In this document: positions 6,513 to 7,861 of the stretch, one piece after another
Layout of the letters: every line of letters starts with the position of its first letter
Numbering within the stretch: position 1 is the first letter of the stretch
Assembly: GCA_031289285.1 (NCBI GenBank)
Contig: JAITPT010000058.1
Coordinates: 1-7,861, forward strand
Direction of reading: 5' to 3'
From: Puniceicoccales bacterium
Lineage (GTDB): Bacteria > Verrucomicrobiota > Verrucomicrobiia > Opitutales > UBA953
Length of the DNA stretch: 7,861 nt
Position numbers and translations under genes: made by a program
The notes under the pieces: generated by a model
Told to the model about the DNA's origin: nothing
The model's input: only the letters and a program-made list of their open reading frames with translations
Databases searched by the model: none

Positions 6513-6944
6513 ATGAATAAGAAATCAACTTCAAAAGAACTCAAGAGCGCGGTCTCGATAGCGATGACACCGACCCTGCGCGGAATGGCAGCGGAGTGGA
6601 CCGAGAACAAAAAGGTCTCCCTCTCGTCCGTCGTTTCCGCCGCACTCAAAATACTCCTGCACCTCCCGCTATCGGGGAAGGAACTCCTCGTCGAAGCGGA
6701 GCTGCGCGGGAAGATGGACGCGCCCGCATCCATCTCCGAAGCCCAGATAGAGCGGCGTCTGCGCCTGCTCGAGGAGGAACTCGAAAAACACAGACGCCCC
6801 CACTGCCAAGGCTACTGTCTCCCCGACGTGGTCGCGAAGTGGATGAGTCTGCGAGGCCCCGAGGCCGCGCAAGCAAGCCCGGTGCCCGTCGCCGTGCCAG
6901 CAGGCGTCAGCCCGATCGCCACGCCGGTCGCTCAAGCGGCGTAG
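6513..6944 (+). CDS. Second ribbon-helix-helix-like protein with coiled and Pro/Ala-rich tail
   Basis: 143 residues, not matched to a named family. Residues 1-12 are Lys/Ser-rich. Residues 13-50 (AVSIAMTP, helix TLRGMAAEWTENKK, turn VSLSS, helix VVSAALKILLHL) follow the ribbon-helix-helix layout of strand, helix A, turn and helix B, as in Arc/CopG-like DNA binders. Residues 75-97 (ISEAQIERRLRLLEEELEKHRR) form a likely coiled coil, and residues 115-143 are Ala/Pro/Val-rich. A HCQGYC pair of cysteines (97-102) might bind metal but is too little to claim. The ATG at 6513 gives the basic arm directly; an in-frame ATG at 6489 would add MFNLLFFR and is less likely. It is divergent from the other ribbon-helix-helix gene with the same domain order, suggesting old duplication or a functional pair. 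Two palindromes and a hairpin follow its stop. Confidence 0.7.
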   Translation: MNKKSTSKELKSAVSIAMTPTLRGMAAEWTENKKVSLSSVVSAALKILLHLPLSGKELLVEAELRGKMDAPASISEAQIERRLRLLEEELEKHRRPHCQGYCLPDVVAKWMSLRGPEAAQASPVPVAVPAGVSPIATPVAQAA

Positions 6945-6959
6945 GGGCAAATGTTGTAT

Positions 6960-6991
6960 GAACGTTCAATCTAAAAAAATAGAACGTTCAA
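6960..6991. promoter_or_regulatory. Twin GAACGTTC palindromes 22 bp apart
   Basis: GAACGTTCAA occurs at 6960-6969 and 6982-6991, each holding the 8-bp palindrome GAACGTTC, separated by A/T-rich sequence. The 22-bp spacing is about two helical turns, putting both sites on one DNA face. They begin 15 bp after the second ribbon-helix-helix gene. They may be binding sites for a dimeric regulator; the binder is unknown. Confidence 0.5.
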
Positions 6992-6996
6992 GGCAT

Positions 6997-7030
6997 GGCG
7001 GGGCGAAATCACTCGTGCTTTCGCCCCGCC
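6997..7030. terminator. Strong 12-bp hairpin after the RHH gene (putative terminator)
   Basis: GGCGGGGCGAAA (6997-7008) is a perfect inverted complement of TTTCGCCCCGCC (7019-7030), with a 10-nt loop. It lies 52 bp after the second ribbon-helix-helix stop and should stop or stabilise that transcript. No U-tract follows on the plus strand; on the minus strand a T-run appears only about 16 nt beyond the stem. It is therefore not a classical intrinsic terminator and may have another structural role. Confidence 0.65.
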
Positions 7031-7036
7031 GCCAGT

Positions 7037-7109
7037 AAAAAATCTTAACAAAAAAAGAAATTTCAAAACAGGGTCGGACAAGAAAATCTTACATAAAAAC
7101 TGTCCAACC
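7037..7109. other. AT-rich segment with repeated AAAATCTTA motif and a stem-loop
   Basis: AAAAAATCTTA (7037-7047) and AGAAAATCTTA (7081-7091) repeat a motif also found at 6384-6394. GGTCGGACA (7072-7080) and TGTCCAACC (7101-7109) form a 9-bp inverted repeat with one mismatch around a 20-nt AT-rich loop. Low GC sets the segment apart from its surroundings. It may be a regulatory region for whatever follows, but no function is shown. Confidence 0.4.
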
Positions 7110-7140
7110 GTTCAGTCAATAAAAGTGAAATTTTGGCCGT

Positions 7141-7317
7141 ATGAAAATCGTATTTTTGGGGGTTCGCCGTCGTGCGAATTGGCATGTTGGTCATCACTTT
7201 TTTTCTCAAAAGACATGGATGACGCGCCTTGGTCGTCGCAGGAGAATGGCGGGACCTACAAGGCAGGCTGAATCTCGTGCGCCAAATGCGTCCCTCGCAC
7301 CAACAGCGCAGACATGA
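7141..7317 (+). CDS. Possible small basic protein (58 aa), unrecognised
   Basis: An ATG-started frame of 58 codons begins MKIVFLGVRRRANWHVG and continues through WMTRLGRRRRMAG to a TGA at 7315-7317. It is rich in Arg (about 11), with aromatic and His residues near the start. Composition changes sharply from AT-rich upstream DNA to GC-rich at about its start, which is the main reason to suspect coding. I do not recognise the family. No Shine-Dalgarno is visible. It is flanked by a stem-loop upstream and by the modular repeat downstream, so it could instead be the translated part of a dispersed repeat. Confidence 0.3.
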   Translation: MKIVFLGVRRRANWHVGHHFFSQKTWMTRLGRRRRMAGPTRQAESRAPNASLAPTAQT

Positions 7318-7370
7318 AAAGCGGGGTTCGCAGTGGAACGACTTTTAGGCACGGGGGGGACAAAGATTTT

Positions 7371-7524
7371 GGTTCCTCGCTACTTTGAGTGGAAGCTCGG
7401 ACGCAGGCAGCCCCGCATGGGGCGAGATAATCCTAAAAACGGCAGTTAATGCGGGCGGTTTTGCGCATTTTTTTGGCCGTCTGCGGCTTGCGCTTTCCGC
7501 TGAACTGCCATTCTTAGGATTATC
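7371..7524. repeat. Modular intergenic repeat, copy B, with ~100-bp palindrome
   Basis: 7371-7404 is a perfect inverted copy of 2473-2506. A 5-bp-stem palindrome, GCCCCGCATGGGGC, follows at 7410-7423. Next comes a long imperfect inverted repeat: the left arm 7426-7453 (GATAATCCTAAAAACGGCAG onward) pairs with the right arm about 7497-7524 (its complement reads GATAATCCTAAGAATGGCAG). The first part of the left arm (7432-7455) is the 24-bp direct match to copy A. This fits a REP/MITE-like dispersed element; no transposase is present. Confidence 0.85.
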
Positions 7525-7861
7525 GAATTACCAGATGCTGGTGGTGTGTATTCCGTTGCAATTTTGTGGAGGGCACGTGATGGGCACTGCAAGGGAAAGT
7601 TGCACGAACCCGAACCGCAGCGAAGTCAAGTAATAAAATGGCTGCCTTTAAATTCGCAAACAATAAATGGGCAAAATGTTGCCCGTGTTGTAAGTGCATG
7701 ATTTATAGCGTAGTTAAGAGGCGGATACTTACTTCTCCCCTTCCCCCGCCTCCCCCTACCCCTTCCTCTTTCCGAATAATTAACCAGACTAAAGATTTTG
7801 CCATTGGGTCGTCGGGACATCCGATAATCTCGCCCTTGCAGGGCGTTGTGTGAGAGGTGGC
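7525..7861. other. Gene-poor right edge with pyrimidine tract and small hairpin
   Basis: No frame here looks like a real protein; the short open frames lack family features and are dominated by the tract's composition. 7732-7773 is a 42-nt pyrimidine run with only two purines (7748 and 7758) and rough mirror symmetry. CGCCCTTGCAGGGCG at 7831-7845 is a 6-bp stem with a 3-nt loop. On the minus strand it is followed by GAGATTATC, nearly the GAGATAATC that follows the 7410-7423 hairpin. It may be another member of the same repeat family. Confidence 0.5.

Noticed and set aside
5871..6944. Toxin-antitoxin operon
   Set aside because: Both proteins look like DNA binders; no adjacent gene resembles a toxin, and they are divergent rather than in one operon.
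2473..7404. Composite transposon with terminal inverted repeats
   Set aside because: The inverted repeats are real, but there is no transposase, no visible target duplication, and copy B is embedded in a larger palindromic repeat; dispersed elements explain it better.
7385..7853. Open frames at the right edge (7385-7633 plus, 7638-7853 plus, 7626-7820 minus)
   Set aside because: They run through the palindromic repeat or the pyrimidine tract, have no family features, and overlap each other on opposite strands.

Overview
The window looks like a chromosomal segment of a GC-rich, environmental Gram-negative bacterium. The best guess is the Verrucomicrobiota, Opitutae-like. This is an inference from several things together: two adjacent metabolic enzymes with Tat export signals, a sugar phosphate isomerase/epimerase paired with an FAD oxidoreductase, weak or absent Shine-Dalgarno sequences, and boilerplate intergenic repeats of a kind common in that group. 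No rRNA, tRNA, CRISPR array, recognisable transposase or integrase was found.

Layout. (1) 1-1444, minus strand: a gene for an Rpn/YhgA-like PD-(D/E)XK nuclease (Transposase_31 type). Just beyond its stop lies a nearly identical fragment of the same gene's 3' part, running off the left edge. The two copies differ mainly in the number of 24-bp units encoding an 8-residue repeat (three against two). (2) 1445-1616: divergent intergenic region carrying a dispersed-repeat signature. (3) 1617-2396, plus: an AlkD-type DNA alkylation repair glycosylase. (4) 2442-2506: modular intergenic repeat, copy A. (5) 2512-4871, minus: a likely two-gene operon of a Tat-exported sugar phosphate isomerase/epimerase-like TIM barrel (first) and a Tat-exported FAD-dependent oxidoreductase (second). 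(6) 5079-5726, plus: a PlsC-type acyltransferase. (7) 5871-6944: two small ribbon-helix-helix-like proteins transcribed divergently from an AT-rich 231-bp spacer. Each has an N-terminal DNA-binding-like domain and a low-complexity tail. (8) 6945-7861: a region without a clear gene, holding twin GAACGTTC palindromes 22 bp apart, a 12-bp perfect hairpin, AT-rich sequence with repeated motifs, a possible 58-residue basic ORF, modular repeat copy B with a ~100-bp palindrome, a pyrimidine tract and a small terminal hairpin.

How it fits together. Most genes are ordinary accessory or housekeeping functions (DNA repair, periplasmic sugar oxidation/isomerisation, phospholipid synthesis). The unusual parts are the non-coding and repeat architecture. 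A perfect 34-bp inverted repeat (2473-2506 against 7371-7404) brackets about 4.9 kb. The nuclease gene tail is duplicated with variable internal repeats. The divergent ribbon-helix-helix pair sits beside operator-like sites. None of these can be called a new system from sequence alone.
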